Positions 18,001 to 26,238 of a stretch of DNA of 64,000 nucleotides are shown in pieces. The notes beneath the pieces are model-generated. The model made no database searches and had not been told where the DNA came from. It saw nothing but the letters and a program-made list of their open reading frames with translations. A program made the translations under genes and the position numbers. Source of the DNA: Anaerofilum hominis (GTDB lineage: Bacteria; Bacillota; Clostridia; Oscillospirales; Ruminococcaceae). Positions within the stretch are counted from its first letter, which is position 1; each line of letters starts with the position of its first letter. The stretch covers positions 372,001 to 436,000 of the forward strand of contig NZ_JACONZ010000002.1 of assembly GCF_014287275.1 (NCBI RefSeq), written 5' to 3'.

Positions 18001-18372
18001 GCGGAAAACGGGCAGCAGGCCGTGGAACAGTTTTCCGCGCAGCGGCCCGGCACCTATCTTGCGGTGCTGATGGATATCCGCATGCCGGTGATGGACGGCC
18101 TTGAGGCGACGCGCGCCATCCGCGCCCTGCCGCGCGGGGACGCGGCGGGAACGCCGATCCTAGCCATGACCGCCAACGCCTTTGACGAGGACCGCACCCA
18201 GGCTTATCGGGCGGGCATGACCGGTTATCTGACCAAACCGCTGGATATCCAGATGCTGCTGGAGGCCCTGGGGGATCTGCTGCCCGCGCGGTCTGCCGCA
18301 CAGGCGCGCCCGACCCCGACCAGCGGTGGGAACGGCGCCGCGGAAAAAACAAAAAAGCCGCCGGCGGAGTGA
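15013..18372 (+). CDS. hybrid sensor histidine kinase with NTF2/SnoaL-like N-terminus, PAS domains and two receivers
   Basis: An 1119-residue cytoplasmic kinase with no membrane segment. Residues ~1-145 resemble an NTF2/SnoaL-type alpha+beta barrel (LAPEVVWLGAGQNQRAEG; FLFQEQGNDLLIAHIHHS). Two PAS domains (~155-285, 295-420) and a PAS-like region (~425-560) follow. The HisKA helix carries phosphoacceptor H590 in MSHDIRTPMN. The ATPase domain has the N box NLLSNALKF and the G boxes DTGIGMS and GSGLGLSIV. Two receivers follow: the first (~830-950, LIDWRMPGMDG) and the second (~965-1090, LMDIRMPVMDG, MTGYLTKP). There is no C-terminal HPt, which fits with the separate HPt protein at 10330. The ATG follows AGGGGGAA. 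The stimulus is probably a soluble intracellular ligand bound by the NTF2-like or PAS domains; that is inference. Confidence 0.92.
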   Translation: MDEQKKQKVETLAHELLYSYYTESDVELLISHLAPEVVWLGAGQNQRAEGREAVAEVFRAGRGELFRCTMSGERYVTRCLGGGCWLCQGDSQVASAPGTGKYIQAHQRITFLFQEQGNDLLIAHIHHSMDYSGVEDDELFPVKAGGAAYRKLQASLEEKDRQIELMLSQMPGGMAICLPDEDFTLDWISSSLCKLLGYAGPEDFFAATGGTCRSFILPEDYGEMARTVAKRFEDSDEYYAEYRICLRDGGVLWASDLGRRVTGSDGRTLIYCFISDITHRRERELEIERANREAARQARFLGQLYESIPCGILQFTPGPEHRIISLNPMVWRFYGFCSEAEYRAAVSDPFDLVLEEERPRLKRLVDGLPLGGGTISYTRQVRRRDGREGWISVVLERLVNADGIEVLQAIFTDITEIKALQAAQEREQLLENRALRAAICTAYPMIVSLNLTRGTYSCFVDQQGFYDGRLQGSFEEMAREAVQNTYPAYRADFARFLSTEEIQRRFAAGERELYTELCQLGVDGAYHWNSVQLIQVEDPVSGDLMAIELVRVLDEQRAEKARQEQLLRDALAAAQAANSAKSDFLSRMSHDIRTPMNAIIGMSTIGQLKAADPAAVQNCFARIDASSRFLLSLINDILDMSKIENGKMTIAQERFDFTGFLGEVVSIIYPQAEKAGLEFEVHSAVALQRWYVGDELRLKQILMNLLSNALKFTPRGGKVVLEAAEESRAPGRALLRFDVRDTGIGMSEEFLTRIFSPFEQEEESWARNNVGSGLGLSIVSNLAQLMGGGVEVRSRRGEGSAFTVRVPLGLTEDGAEEEQRSRARELMRGARVLVADDDPAVGEQACLILEDVGAQADWVPSGAKAVEKVGRARARGENYELALIDWRMPGMDGAETTRRIRQMVGREATIVIISAYDWGDIEQEARAAGADYFLAKPLFGSTLWHAVAHLENTEVQRRPEADEALAGQRVLLVEDNELNREIARSLLELYGLQVDTAENGQQAVEQFSAQRPGTYLAVLMDIRMPVMDGLEATRAIRALPRGDAAGTPILAMTANAFDEDRTQAYRAGMTGYLTKPLDIQMLLEALGDLLPARSAAQARPTPTSGGNGAAEKTKKPPAE

Positions 18373-18455
18373 CAGGGGTCGTTCTGCCGGGCGGGACAAG
18401 GGCTTTTGACGCGGCGCGGCGGCGCGGGCTTTGCGCGCCGCAGGACACGAAATAA

Positions 18456-18509
18456 AACAAAACAGGGGGCCGATCTTCCACATCCGGAAGATCGGCCCCC
18501 TGTTTTGTT
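18456..18509. terminator. bidirectional terminator with a 24-bp perfect stem
   Basis: The arms 18456-18479 (starting AACAAAACAGGGGGCC) and 18486-18509 are perfect reverse complements around the loop ACATCC. A- and T-rich ends allow termination in both directions. It separates the convergent kinase gene and the minus-strand gene at 18548. Confidence 0.9.
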
Positions 18510-18547
18510 CCTCTCTGCGCGGCAGGCGGCGGGCCCGAGGCCGGGCC

Positions 18548-19357
18548 TCAGCCGGACAGCGCTCCGCGCAGGGCCGCGGCCCGCTGCGCGGCGTCACGCC
18601 CCACGGCCAGGCGGGGCACCGCGGCGGCAGTGTAGTCAAAGTATTCCAGCGCCTTTTCCCGGTCGCCCTCTTCCAGCAGCAGGGCGCGGGCAAGATAGTA
18701 GGCCGCGCCCGCGCGGCTCACAAGGTCGCCCGCCATCTCGAGCTGGTTGCGGAAATACGCCGCGTGGCCGCCCGCTTCTCCGCGGCGCACCGCCAGCATC
18801 TGGTCCAGATCCTGCAGCATTTTTGCGTAATGCACCTGCAGCGTGTCGGTGGACTTGAGCGCCGCCACCTCCCGCCGCAGGGCGGCCAGATGCTGCTCCG
18901 CCGCCGGGTACTGGTCGCAGTTGATGGCGAGGCCCGCACAGCGCACAGAGTAGGCGCAGCGGTCGTTCTGCCGGGCGCGGGGCTGGCGGCAGCTGGCGAG
19001 GTCGAGCCCGCTCAGCAGGGCGCTGGCCGCGTCCCAGCGCCCCTCCAGAAGATAGGCGTAGGCCTTGGAGATCAGGATCGTGTTGCGGGTGTTGCGGTTG
19101 GCGGCTTTTTCGCAGGCGGAGATCTCCTGCAGAAAAGCGCGGGTGTCGCCGGTCTGCAGCAGACGCAGGTTCATCTTCTGGTAACGGCGCATCCCGGCGG
19201 CGCTGCAGAAGATCGCGGCCAGAAAGACCACCAGCACAAAAAACGGCAGAGAAAACAACAGCGGCAGATCCCAGACCAGCTCTGCGGCGGCCCAAAGCAG
19301 GCCGGCGGCAAGGGCGACCGAGAGGTAAATGGCCAGATAACGGCGATAATATCCCAT
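18548..19357 (-). CDS. membrane-anchored TPR-like protein of unknown function
   Basis: A 269-residue protein. Two adjacent membrane helices occupy residues ~6-28 (YLAIYLSVALAAGLLWAAAE) and ~32-56 (LLFSLPFFVLVVFLAAIFC). A soluble domain rich in Ala, Leu and Arg helices follows (AFLQEISACEKAANRNTRNT; ALLSGLDLASC; YYLARALLLEEGDREKALEYF), with the repeated helix-pair look of TPR domains. The ATG at 19357 follows AAGGAGG; a longer in-frame start 39 bases upstream lacks one. It is likely a membrane scaffold facing the cytoplasm, but I recognise no family. It lies downstream of hflX on the same strand across a 187-base gap. Confidence 0.75.
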   Translation of the reverse strand: MGYYRRYLAIYLSVALAAGLLWAAAELVWDLPLLFSLPFFVLVVFLAAIFCSAAGMRRYQKMNLRLLQTGDTRAFLQEISACEKAANRNTRNTILISKAYAYLLEGRWDAASALLSGLDLASCRQPRARQNDRCAYSVRCAGLAINCDQYPAAEQHLAALRREVAALKSTDTLQVHYAKMLQDLDQMLAVRRGEAGGHAAYFRNQLEMAGDLVSRAGAAYYLARALLLEEGDREKALEYFDYTAAAVPRLAVGRDAAQRAAALRGALSG

Positions 19358-19544
19358 AAAAACGCCTCCTTGAAAGCGGATGGATGGACCAGACAAAGCC
19401 TTTGGCGGCAGGCGGCGCCGTGCGGGGGAACTGCGGGCTCCGTTTGCCGCATGAAAGCGAAATGCTTGTGGCGGCAGAGCGCCGCAGGGGGGGAAAAGCG
19501 GCGCAGGTCGCCCTCCCTCGGCGCCCGGCCGCAGCCTGCGGCGA

Positions 19545-20795
19545 TCACTGGTACAGCAGATACGGCTCGAACAGATGCAGGCTGCGGCGGTCTGCCAGGG
19601 CCTTTACATACACCCCGTCGTCCCGGTAGTCCTCTGTCTGCACACTGCCGCCCTGGCGCAGCGGGGCCAGCAGGGCCAGCTTGTCATAGGGCAGCAGCAG
19701 TTCCACCTCCGCCACGCGGGAGGCGAGGCGCTCGTCCAGCAGGGCCAGCAGCTCTTCCAGCCCCTCGCCGGTCTTTGCCGAGACGCAGATGCCGTCCCAG
19801 GCGGCCAGGTGCATGCGGTCGCATTTGTTGTAGACTGTGGCCGTCTCGTTTTCCGCCGCGCCGATCTCGGCCAGCACCTCGGCGGTCACCCGGAGCTGCT
19901 CCTCCCGCAGCGGATCGGAAGCGTCTGCCACCCGCAGCACGATATCCGCGTATTTTGCCTCTTCCAGCGTGGATTTAAAGGCCTCCACCAGGCTGTGGGG
20001 CAGGCGGCTGACAAAGCCCACGGTGTCGATAAAGACCACGTTTTGCCCGCTGGGCAGAACGGCCTTGCGGGCGGTGGGGTCCAGCGTGGCGAAAAGCTGG
20101 TCCCGCGCCTCGACCTCGGCCCCGCAGATGCGGTTCAAAAGGCTGGATTTGCCCACGTTGGTATAGCCGACCAGCGCCACTACCGGCACCGCGTTGCGGC
20201 TGCGGCTGCGCCGGGTCTGGGCGCGGCGCTGCTCAATGGCGTCCAGCTTGTGCTGGATCAGGTCGATGCGCCGCCGAAGATGGCGGCGGTCGTATTCCAG
20301 CTTGCTTTCGCCCGCGCCGCGCCGGGCGCCGCCGCCCCCCGCGCCGCCGCCGCCCTGACGGGACAGCCCGTCCCGCAGGCCGGCCAGCCGGGGCAGCCGG
20401 TACTGCAGGGAAGCCAGCTCGGTCTGCAGCTTGCCCTCACCCGTCACGGCGCGGGCGGCGAAGATGTCCAGGATCAGCAGCGTGCGGTCCACCACCGGCA
20501 GCTCCAGCGCATCTTCCAGGTTTTTGATCTGGGTGCCGGTGAGCTCGTCGTCAAAGACGCAGACGGCCACGTCGTTGTCCGCGCACAGGCTTTTTGCCTC
20601 CGCCAGCCGCCCTTCGCCCAGATAACAGCCGGCGTCCGGCGTGTCGCGGCGCTGCACGATCTCCAGCAGCACCTCCATCTCCGCGCTCTCGGCCAGGGCG
20701 CGGAGCTCGGCCAGGCTGCGGTCGATATCCCGGTCCCCGCAGTCGGCCGCGAACAGCGCGGCGCGGGTGCGGGGGCGTTGGTTCAGTTCTTCCAT
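19545..20795 (-). CDS. hflX: GTPase HflX (ribosome-associated)
   Basis: A 416-residue GTPase that binds the 50S subunit and splits or rescues ribosomes under stress. The N-terminal domain (residues 1-130) has the HflX pattern DTPDAGCYLGEGRLAEAK, VAVCVFDDELTGTQIKNLED and VVDRTLLILDIFAARA. A Gly-rich linker and ESKLEYDRRHLRRRI follow. The G domain shows G1 GYTNVGKSSLLN, G3 DTVGF and G4 NKCD. The linker here (GGGGAGGGGARRGAGESKLE) is longer in glycine than the usual GPGETKLE form, and the conserved GPGET has become GAGES. The ATG at 20795 follows CGGAGG. It is upstream of the minus-strand TPR-like gene and may share a transcript with it. Confidence 0.95.
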   Translation of the reverse strand: MEELNQRPRTRAALFAADCGDRDIDRSLAELRALAESAEMEVLLEIVQRRDTPDAGCYLGEGRLAEAKSLCADNDVAVCVFDDELTGTQIKNLEDALELPVVDRTLLILDIFAARAVTGEGKLQTELASLQYRLPRLAGLRDGLSRQGGGGAGGGGARRGAGESKLEYDRRHLRRRIDLIQHKLDAIEQRRAQTRRSRSRNAVPVVALVGYTNVGKSSLLNRICGAEVEARDQLFATLDPTARKAVLPSGQNVVFIDTVGFVSRLPHSLVEAFKSTLEEAKYADIVLRVADASDPLREEQLRVTAEVLAEIGAAENETATVYNKCDRMHLAAWDGICVSAKTGEGLEELLALLDERLASRVAEVELLLPYDKLALLAPLRQGGSVQTEDYRDDGVYVKALADRRSLHLFEPYLLYQ

Positions 20796-20951
20796 TGTTG
20801 TCCTCCGTTTTGCCGCTTTGCGGCGGTGCAGATTGCAGATCGGATCCAGAAAACGCTTTTCTCCCGGCCCGTCCCGGCGCTGCCGCGCAAAGCGGAAAAG
20901 GGAGAAGCGGGCCCCGCGCGGGAGCGCCCCTGCGCCCTAGGGACGAAAAGT

Positions 20952-20975
20952 CCGCCTTTTGAAGCAAAAGGGCGG
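20952..20975 (-). terminator. candidate terminator after the GNAT gene
   Basis: CCGCCTTTTG (20952-20961) pairs with CAAAAGGGCGG (20965-20975) with one bulged base. Read on the minus strand it is followed by a short T-run (complement of 20946-20949). The stem is modest. Confidence 0.45.
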
Positions 20976-21012
20976 GAGCCGCCCGGCACGGGGGAGCGGC
21001 GGCGCGCGGCCC

Positions 21013-21588
21013 TCACCCCAGCAGGTGATAAGGGACGCTCCGCACCAAGTCTTCGGCCTCCAGCCGGTAGTGGATGCAGGGCCAGACGCGGGTGTGGTCC
21101 AAACTCTCATAGCTGCCCTCCCCGTCCGGCACAAAGCCTGCCGAGCGCAGCACCGCGCCGCTGGCCGGGTTTGCCGCGGCGTGGCAGGCGGCAAAGCGCC
21201 CGGCACCGCCCTCGTCGACCAGATAGGCCAGCGTCGCCGCAAGAGCTTCTTTGGCGACGCCCTGTCCCCAAAAGGCGGGCGCCAGGTTGTAACCCGGCTC
21301 GGGCACCCCGTCTGCGATGGAAAAGCCGATGGAGCCGGCCAGCGCCCCCGTCTCGCGCAGCGTGACGGCCCAGGTGTAAAAATCTTCCTCTTCTTCATAA
21401 GCAAAGGCCCAGCCGCGCAGGATGGCCCGGGTCTCGTCCATGCTCTCGTGGGCGTTGTAGCGCATGAAGCGCACGACCTCCGGCCGCCCGGCCCACCCCT
21501 CGAACATCGCCGGGGCGTCCGCCAGGGTAAAGCGGCGCAGCAGCAGCCGGGGCGTTTGTAAAGTTTTGGTACCGGGATGGCGTTTCAT
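21013..21588 (-). CDS. GNAT family N-acetyltransferase (RimJ/RimL-like)
   Basis: A 191-residue acetyltransferase. The N-terminus (LQTPRLLLRRFTLADAPAMF) is the signature of the RimJ/RimL subgroup, which acetylates ribosomal protein N-termini or small amines using acetyl-CoA. The core motif GYNLAPAFWGQGVAKEAL provides the acetyl-CoA pyrophosphate-binding loop, and NPASGAVLRSAGF is the conserved C-terminal block. Length is normal. The ATG at 21588 follows AAAGGAGGG. The gene is transcribed away from the pst operon. The acceptor substrate is unknown. Confidence 0.92.
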   Translation of the reverse strand: MKRHPGTKTLQTPRLLLRRFTLADAPAMFEGWAGRPEVVRFMRYNAHESMDETRAILRGWAFAYEEEEDFYTWAVTLRETGALAGSIGFSIADGVPEPGYNLAPAFWGQGVAKEALAATLAYLVDEGGAGRFAACHAAANPASGAVLRSAGFVPDGEGSYESLDHTRVWPCIHYRLEAEDLVRSVPYHLLG

Positions 21589-21713
21589 GCAGGACCCTCC
21601 TTTTGTGAGATCGGTAAACAGTATTTATTGTAGCCGCAAATGGGTGAAAAAGCAATGAAAAGGCCGCCGGGCGGCCCAGAGGCCCCGGGGCGGGCGGGCC
21701 GCCTTTACGGGTT

Positions 21714-21770
21714 CTTTACAAAATGCATACACAAAGCTGGTGTTCTGTGTAAAGCCGCTGCTGTTAAAAT
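21714..21770 (+). promoter_or_regulatory. candidate Pho-box region and promoter of the pst operon
   Basis: TTTACA (21715-21720) is followed after 5 bases by CATACA (21726-21731), the 11-base period of Gram-positive PhoP boxes. CTTTACA (21714-21720) and TGTAAAG (21748-21754) also form an inverted pair. An extended -10, TGT-TAAAAT (21762-21770), follows with no good -35, as expected for an activator-dependent promoter. PhoP is encoded at 26239. Confidence 0.5.
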
Positions 21771-21848
21771 GGCATCGTAGCCAAGGGCTGCAGAAAATTT
21801 GGATCGATTTTGCAAGTTTTCGAGTGATGAAAGGAAAAGGGGATCGCT

Positions 21849-22724
21849 ATGAAAAAAATCGTTTCTCTCGGTATCGTCCTGTCCCTTGCGGCCGCGCTGC
21901 TCGCCGGCTGCGGCGGCACGGATTCCAGCTCGGGCGGGGCCGCCTCCGGCAGCGCCGCCGCCCCCACCCAGGCGCCGGCTTCCGCGCTGTCCGGCTCGGT
22001 GGGCACCAACGGCTCCACCTCGATGGAAAAGGTGATCGGCAGCCTGTCCGAGGCGTTCATGAGCCAGAACGGGGACGTAAAGGTCACCTATGACCCCACC
22101 GGCTCGGGCACCGGCATCCAGGCCGTCGTTGACGGCACCACCGACATCGGCCTGTCCTCCCGCGCGCTGAAAGACGAGGAGAAGGCCAACGGCCTGAAAG
22201 AGACCATCGTGGCGCTGGACGGCATCGCCATCATCGTCAACAAGGACAACCCGGTAGAGGACCTGACGCTGGAGCAGATCGCCGGCCTTGCCACCGGCGC
22301 GATCACCAACTGGAGCGAGGTCGGCGGCAGCGACGCCGAGGTGGTCATGGAGGGCCGCGAGGCCGGCAGCGGCACCCGCGACGGCTTTGAGAGCATCGTA
22401 GGCGTTTCGGACGAGTGCAAATATGCCAACGAGTCCACCTCCACCGGCGCGGTCATCGCCAACGTGGCCTCCAACCCCAACGCCATCGGCTACGCCAGCC
22501 TGTCCGCGGTGGACGACACCGTCAAGGCCATCACCGTCGAGGGGGTCGCCGCCAGCGAGGAGACCGTTCTGGACGGCAGCTACAAGATCCAGCGCCCGTT
22601 TGTCTTTGTGACCAAAGAGGCCGACGCCCTGAGCGCGGAGGCACAGGCGTTCTTCGACTTTGCAACCGGCACCGCCGCCAACGACATCATCACCGGCGCG
22701 GGCGCCGTGCCGGTCGCGAAATAA
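21849..22724 (+). CDS. pstS: phosphate ABC transporter substrate-binding lipoprotein PstS
   Basis: A 291-residue lipoprotein that captures phosphate outside the cell. The signal peptide ends with the lipobox LLAGC and lipidation is expected on C21. A low-complexity Ser/Gly/Ala/Pro linker follows, as is common in Gram-positive lipoproteins. The binding domain has the PstS phosphate-ligand blocks TNGSTSMEKV, YDPTGSGTGIQAVVDG, DIGLSSRALKDEE and REAGSGTRDGFE. The ATG is preceded by AAAGGAAAAGGGG. It is the first gene of pstSCAB-phoU-phoPR. A candidate Pho box lies upstream, so induction by phosphate starvation is likely. Confidence 0.96.
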   Translation: MKKIVSLGIVLSLAAALLAGCGGTDSSSGGAASGSAAAPTQAPASALSGSVGTNGSTSMEKVIGSLSEAFMSQNGDVKVTYDPTGSGTGIQAVVDGTTDIGLSSRALKDEEKANGLKETIVALDGIAIIVNKDNPVEDLTLEQIAGLATGAITNWSEVGGSDAEVVMEGREAGSGTRDGFESIVGVSDECKYANESTSTGAVIANVASNPNAIGYASLSAVDDTVKAITVEGVAASEETVLDGSYKIQRPFVFVTKEADALSAEAQAFFDFATGTAANDIITGAGAVPVAK

Positions 22725-22805
22725 GCGCGGCCTGCGCATGAAATCATGGGATCTCCCCGGGGGCCTCTGCCGGCCCCGGGGCAGTTCCCGTATCGGAGGG
22801 TTTTT

Positions 22806-23678
22806 GTGAAAGCGAAAAAATTCGTGGAAAAGCTGATGAACGCCGTCTTTTTTTTCTGCGGTATCCTGGCTGTCGGCTGCGTGCTGCTGATCACGGTGTA
22901 CATGGTGGCCTCGGGGCTGCCCGCCATCCGTGAGATCGGGCTGGGAAAATTCCTTTTCGGGCAGGTGTGGGCCTCCACTGCGAAAGAGCCCCGATTCGGC
23001 ATCCTCCCCTTTATCCTGACCTCTGTTTACGGCACCGCAGGCGCCACCCTGCTGGGGGTCCCGGTGGGGCTGCTCACCGCCGTCTTTCTCTCGAAAGTGG
23101 CGCCGAAAAAGCTGGCGGACCGGGTGCGCCCGGCGGTGGACCTGCTGGCGGGCATCCCCTCGGTGGTCTACGGCCTGATCGGCGTGTCGGTGCTGGTCCC
23201 CTTTATCGCAAAGGTGTTCGGCCTGCCCAAGGGCACCAGCCTGCTGGCCGCCATGCTGGTGCTTTCGGTCATGATCCTGCCCTCCATCATCAGCGTGTCG
23301 GAGACCGCCCTGCGGGCGGTGCCGCCGGAGTATGAAGAGGCCAGCCTGGCCCTGGGGGCCACCCCCACCGAGACCATCTTCAAGGTCAGCATCCCGGCGG
23401 CCAAAAGCGGCATCGCGGCGGGCGTGGTGCTGGGCATCGGGCGGGCCATCGGCGAGGCCATGGCGGTGATGATGGTGGCGGGCAACGTGGCCAATATGCC
23501 GGCGCTTTTTGACAGCGTCACCTTTCTGACCACCGCCATCTCCAAGGAGATGAGCTATTCGTCCGGCCTGCAGCGTCAGGCGCTGTTCTCCATTGCGCTG
23601 ATCCTGTTTTTGTTCATCATGGTCATCAACGTCGTTTTGAACGTGGCCCTCAAGGGCGGCAAAAAGGGGGAAAAGTAG
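22806..23678 (+). CDS. pstC: phosphate ABC transporter permease PstC
   Basis: A 290-residue inner-membrane permease with about six helices, including FFFCGILAVGCVLLITVYMVASG and the core GIPSVVYGLIGVSVLVPFI. The ABC-permease EAA loop is EEASLALGATPTETIFKVSIPAAKSGIAAG (split around residues 200-225), which docks the PstB ATPase. The start is taken as GTG at 22806, 5 bases after GGAGGG. An ATG 60 bases upstream would add a Pro/Gly-rich leader and has no good ribosome binding site. The gene lies between pstS and pstA. Confidence 0.94.
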   Translation: MKAKKFVEKLMNAVFFFCGILAVGCVLLITVYMVASGLPAIREIGLGKFLFGQVWASTAKEPRFGILPFILTSVYGTAGATLLGVPVGLLTAVFLSKVAPKKLADRVRPAVDLLAGIPSVVYGLIGVSVLVPFIAKVFGLPKGTSLLAAMLVLSVMILPSIISVSETALRAVPPEYEEASLALGATPTETIFKVSIPAAKSGIAAGVVLGIGRAIGEAMAVMMVAGNVANMPALFDSVTFLTTAISKEMSYSSGLQRQALFSIALILFLFIMVINVVLNVALKGGKKGEK

Positions 23679-23679
23679 C

Positions 23680-24552
23680 ATGGGGGACAAACGCCTGGAC
23701 CAAAAGCTGCCGCCCCGCCGCCGGGCGTGGGATCTGACGCTGCGCCTGCTCATCTGCGCGTGCGCCGCCGTCACGGCGCTGCTGGTAGCGGCGCTGATCG
23801 CCTATATCCTGCTCCGCGGCCTGCCCGGCGTCACCTGGCAGCTGATCTCCTCCCAGGAGAGCTATCTCAACAATACCATCGGCATCCTGCCCAGTATCCT
23901 CAACACCCTGTACATCATCGTCGCCGCGTTGGTCATCGTGCTGCCGCTGGGGGTGGGGGCGGCGGTCTATCTGACCGAATACGCCTCCAGCAGGCGCCTG
24001 GTGCGGGTCATCGAGTTCACCACCGAGACGCTGGCCGGGATCCCCTCCATTATTTACGGGCTGGTGGGCATGATGTTTTTCTGCCAGCTGCTGCGCCTTA
24101 AGACCTCGCTGCTGGCGGGCGCGCTGACCCTGGTCATCATGATCCTGCCCACCATTGTGCGCACCACCCAGGAGAGCCTCAAGACGGTGCCGGAGAGCTA
24201 CCGCGAAGGCGCGCTGGGGCTGGGGGCCACCAAGTGGTATATGATCCGCACCATTATCCTGCCCAGCAGCATCGACGGCATCGTCACCGGCTGCATCCTT
24301 GCCATCGGCCGCATCGTGGGCGAGTCGGCGGCGCTGCTCTTCACCGCCGGGCTGGGGCTCAAGCTGCTGGGCAACTTTTTCGAGGCCATGGGAGGCTCCG
24401 GCGCCACCCTCAGCGTGGCGCTGTACATCTACGCGATGGAGCGCGGCAAATTCGAGGTCGCCTTTGCGGTGGCCGCGGTGCTCATGCTCATCGTGCTCGT
24501 CATCAATTTTGCCGCAAAGGTATTGGGCAAGCGGCTGAAAAACAAGTTGTAG
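23680..24552 (+). CDS. pstA: phosphate ABC transporter permease PstA
   Basis: A 290-residue permease and the second half of the phosphate channel. It has six predicted helices, the family block [17 protein letters not shown] near residue 120, and the EAA-type loop [22 protein letters not shown] near residue 180. The C-terminal helix ([20 protein letters not shown]) ends in a basic cytoplasmic tail. The ATG at 23680 is separated from the pstC stop by a single base, so translation is coupled. PstC and PstA together form the pore served by PstB. Confidence 0.95.
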   Translation: MGDKRLDQKLPPRRRAWDLTLRLLICACAAVTALLVAALIAYILLRGLPGVTWQLISSQESYLNNTIGILPSILNTLYIIVAALVIVLPLGVGAAVYLTEYASSRRLVRVIEFTTETLAGIPSIIYGLVGMMFFCQLLRLKTSLLAGALTLVIMILPTIVRTTQESLKTVPESYREGALGLGATKWYMIRTIILPSSIDGIVTGCILAIGRIVGESAALLFTAGLGLKLLGNFFEAMGGSGATLSVALYIYAMERGKFEVAFAVAAVLMLIVLVINFAAKVLGKRLKNKL

Positions 24553-24565
24553 GGGGAAAGCCCGC

Positions 24566-25321
24566 GTGGAAAACATTATCACCAGCCAGGACCTGAAGCT
24601 GTATTACGGGAATTTTGAGGCCCTGAAAGGCATCACGGTGGAACTCGCAGAGCGGGAGATCACCGCGCTGATCGGCCCTTCGGGCTGCGGCAAGTCCACC
24701 TTTTTAAAAACGCTCAACCGCATGAACGATCTGGTGCCGGGGGTGCGGGTAGAGGGGCAGGTGCTCTATCACGGGCAGGATATCTTTGCGCCGGAGGTGG
24801 ACGTCACCCAGCTGCGCAAAAATGTGGGGATGGTCTTTCAAAAGCCCAACCCGTTCCCGATGAGCATCTACGACAACATTGCCTACGGCCCGCGCCTGCA
24901 CGGCACCCACTCCAAGGCGGAACTGAACGACCTGGTGGAGCGGAGCCTGCGCGGCGCCAGCCTTTGGGAGGAGGTGCGCGACCGGCTGAAAAAATCCGCC
25001 CTGGGCCTGTCGGGCGGCCAGCAGCAGCGGCTGTGCATCGCCCGTGCCCTGGCGGTGCAGCCCGACGTGCTGCTCATGGACGAACCCACCAGCGCCCTGG
25101 ACCCGGCCTCCACCATCCGCATCGAGGAGCTGATGGCAGAGCTGAAGAAAAACTACACGGTGGTCATCGTCACCCACAACATGCAGCAGGCGGCCCGCAT
25201 CAGCGACAAGTGCGCCTTTTTTCTGCTGGGGGAAATGGTGGAGATCGGCCCCACCGAGCAGATCTTCAGCATGCCCCGGGACAAGCGCACCGAGGATTAT
25301 ATCACCGGCCGCTTCGGGTAA
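24566..25321 (+). CDS. pstB: phosphate ABC transporter ATP-binding protein PstB
   Basis: A 251-residue ATPase of typical PstB length. It shows Walker [10 protein letters not shown], the Q-loop region [21 protein letters not shown] that is diagnostic of PstB, signature LSGGQQQRL, Walker [13 protein letters not shown] and the switch histidine in [10 protein letters not shown]. It powers phosphate import through PstC and PstA. The GTG start at 24566 follows AGGGGGAA. A 208-base gap separates it from phoU, longer than the other gaps in the operon. Confidence 0.96.
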   Translation: MENIITSQDLKLYYGNFEALKGITVELAEREITALIGPSGCGKSTFLKTLNRMNDLVPGVRVEGQVLYHGQDIFAPEVDVTQLRKNVGMVFQKPNPFPMSIYDNIAYGPRLHGTHSKAELNDLVERSLRGASLWEEVRDRLKKSALGLSGGQQQRLCIARALAVQPDVLLMDEPTSALDPASTIRIEELMAELKKNYTVVIVTHNMQQAARISDKCAFFLLGEMVEIGPTEQIFSMPRDKRTEDYITGRFG

Positions 25322-25481
25322 GGCCGTCCTGCGGGCCGCGTTTTCGGCGCCCGGCGCATTTTGGCCAAGACAGCGTCTGCCCCGGCACGCCGCCGCGCCT
25401 GCCGGCCCGCCGCAGAACAGAGCTGCGCCTTTTTGCAGGCGGCCCCGCGGCGCGCCGTGCCTTTTTACAAAAAATCCTTTT

Positions 25482-25507
25482 CCCGCCGCCCTGCGGCGGG
25501 GTATAAT
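25482..25507 (+). promoter_or_regulatory. candidate internal promoter for phoU-phoPR with a GC hairpin
   Basis: A consensus TATAAT (25502-25507) lies directly after a perfect hairpin with arms CCCGCCGC (25482-25489) and GCGGCGGG (25493-25500). No good -35 is present. The element lies in the long pstB-phoU gap and would separate regulatory from transport gene expression. Confidence 0.4.
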
Positions 25508-25529
25508 GAAAGCGAGCGTGAAACCGAAC

Positions 25530-26183
25530 ATGTCTGTTCGAAAAACTTTTGACGCCGAACTGGCGGAGCTTTCCGCCAGCCTGATCCGGATGGGATCAGA
25601 GGCCGCCGGCGCGATCGACAACGCGATCCGCGCTTTTGACAGCCACGATCTTCAGCTCGCCGGCGCGGTGATCCAGGGCGACCGCCGCGTGGACGATATG
25701 GAGCGGGAGATCGAGCGCCACTGCCTGACCCTGCTGCTGCGCCAGCAGCCGGTCGCCCGCGACCTGCGCATCATCTCCACCGCACTGAAAATGATCACCG
25801 ATATCGAGCGCATCGGCGACGCGGCGGCCGATATCGCCGAGATCACCCGGCACATCAGCGGCGAGATCCCCGAGCTGCTGGTGCTGATCGACAGCATGGC
25901 CGCCGAGGCGCGCAGCATGGTGAGCGACGCCGTGGACGCGTTTGTCGCCAGCGATATGGAAAAGGCGGAAAAGGTCATCCTGCGGGACGATATCGTGGAC
26001 GGCGCGTTCAACAGCGTCAAGGGCAAGATGGTGGAGGTGCTGCGCCGCGACAGCTCGCTGGTGGATGTGGCCATCGACTATCTGATGATCGCAAAATATC
26101 TTGAGCGCCTGGGCGACCACGCGGTGAACATCTGCGAGTGGACCGAGTTTTACAAGACCGGCGTGCACCAGACCGGCCGCTGA
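25530..26183 (+). CDS. phoU: phosphate signalling complex protein PhoU
   Basis: A 217-residue all-helical protein made of two PhoU three-helix repeats. The metal-binding style motifs are DRRVDDMEREIERHCLTLLL in the first repeat and LERLGDHAVNICEW in the second, with IERIGDAAADIAEI between them. PhoU links the PstSCAB transporter to the PhoR kinase and keeps the pho regulon off when phosphate is plentiful. The start is taken as ATG 25530 (MSVRKTFDAELAEL), the usual PhoU beginning. An ATG at 25506 overlaps a TATAAT sequence and would add eight residues; neither has a strong ribosome binding site, so the start is uncertain. Confidence 0.93.
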   Translation: MSVRKTFDAELAELSASLIRMGSEAAGAIDNAIRAFDSHDLQLAGAVIQGDRRVDDMEREIERHCLTLLLRQQPVARDLRIISTALKMITDIERIGDAAADIAEITRHISGEIPELLVLIDSMAAEARSMVSDAVDAFVASDMEKAEKVILRDDIVDGAFNSVKGKMVEVLRRDSSLVDVAIDYLMIAKYLERLGDHAVNICEWTEFYKTGVHQTGR

Positions 26184-26238
26184 GCGCCGCCGCAGGCAAA
26201 CGCCCGGCGGAGACCTTTTGAGGAAGGAAGGATTTGCT

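Noticed and set aside
18431..19978. A 515-codon plus-strand frame
   Set aside because: It runs through a terminator and over two minus-strand genes, one of which is certain (hflX). The product is low-complexity.
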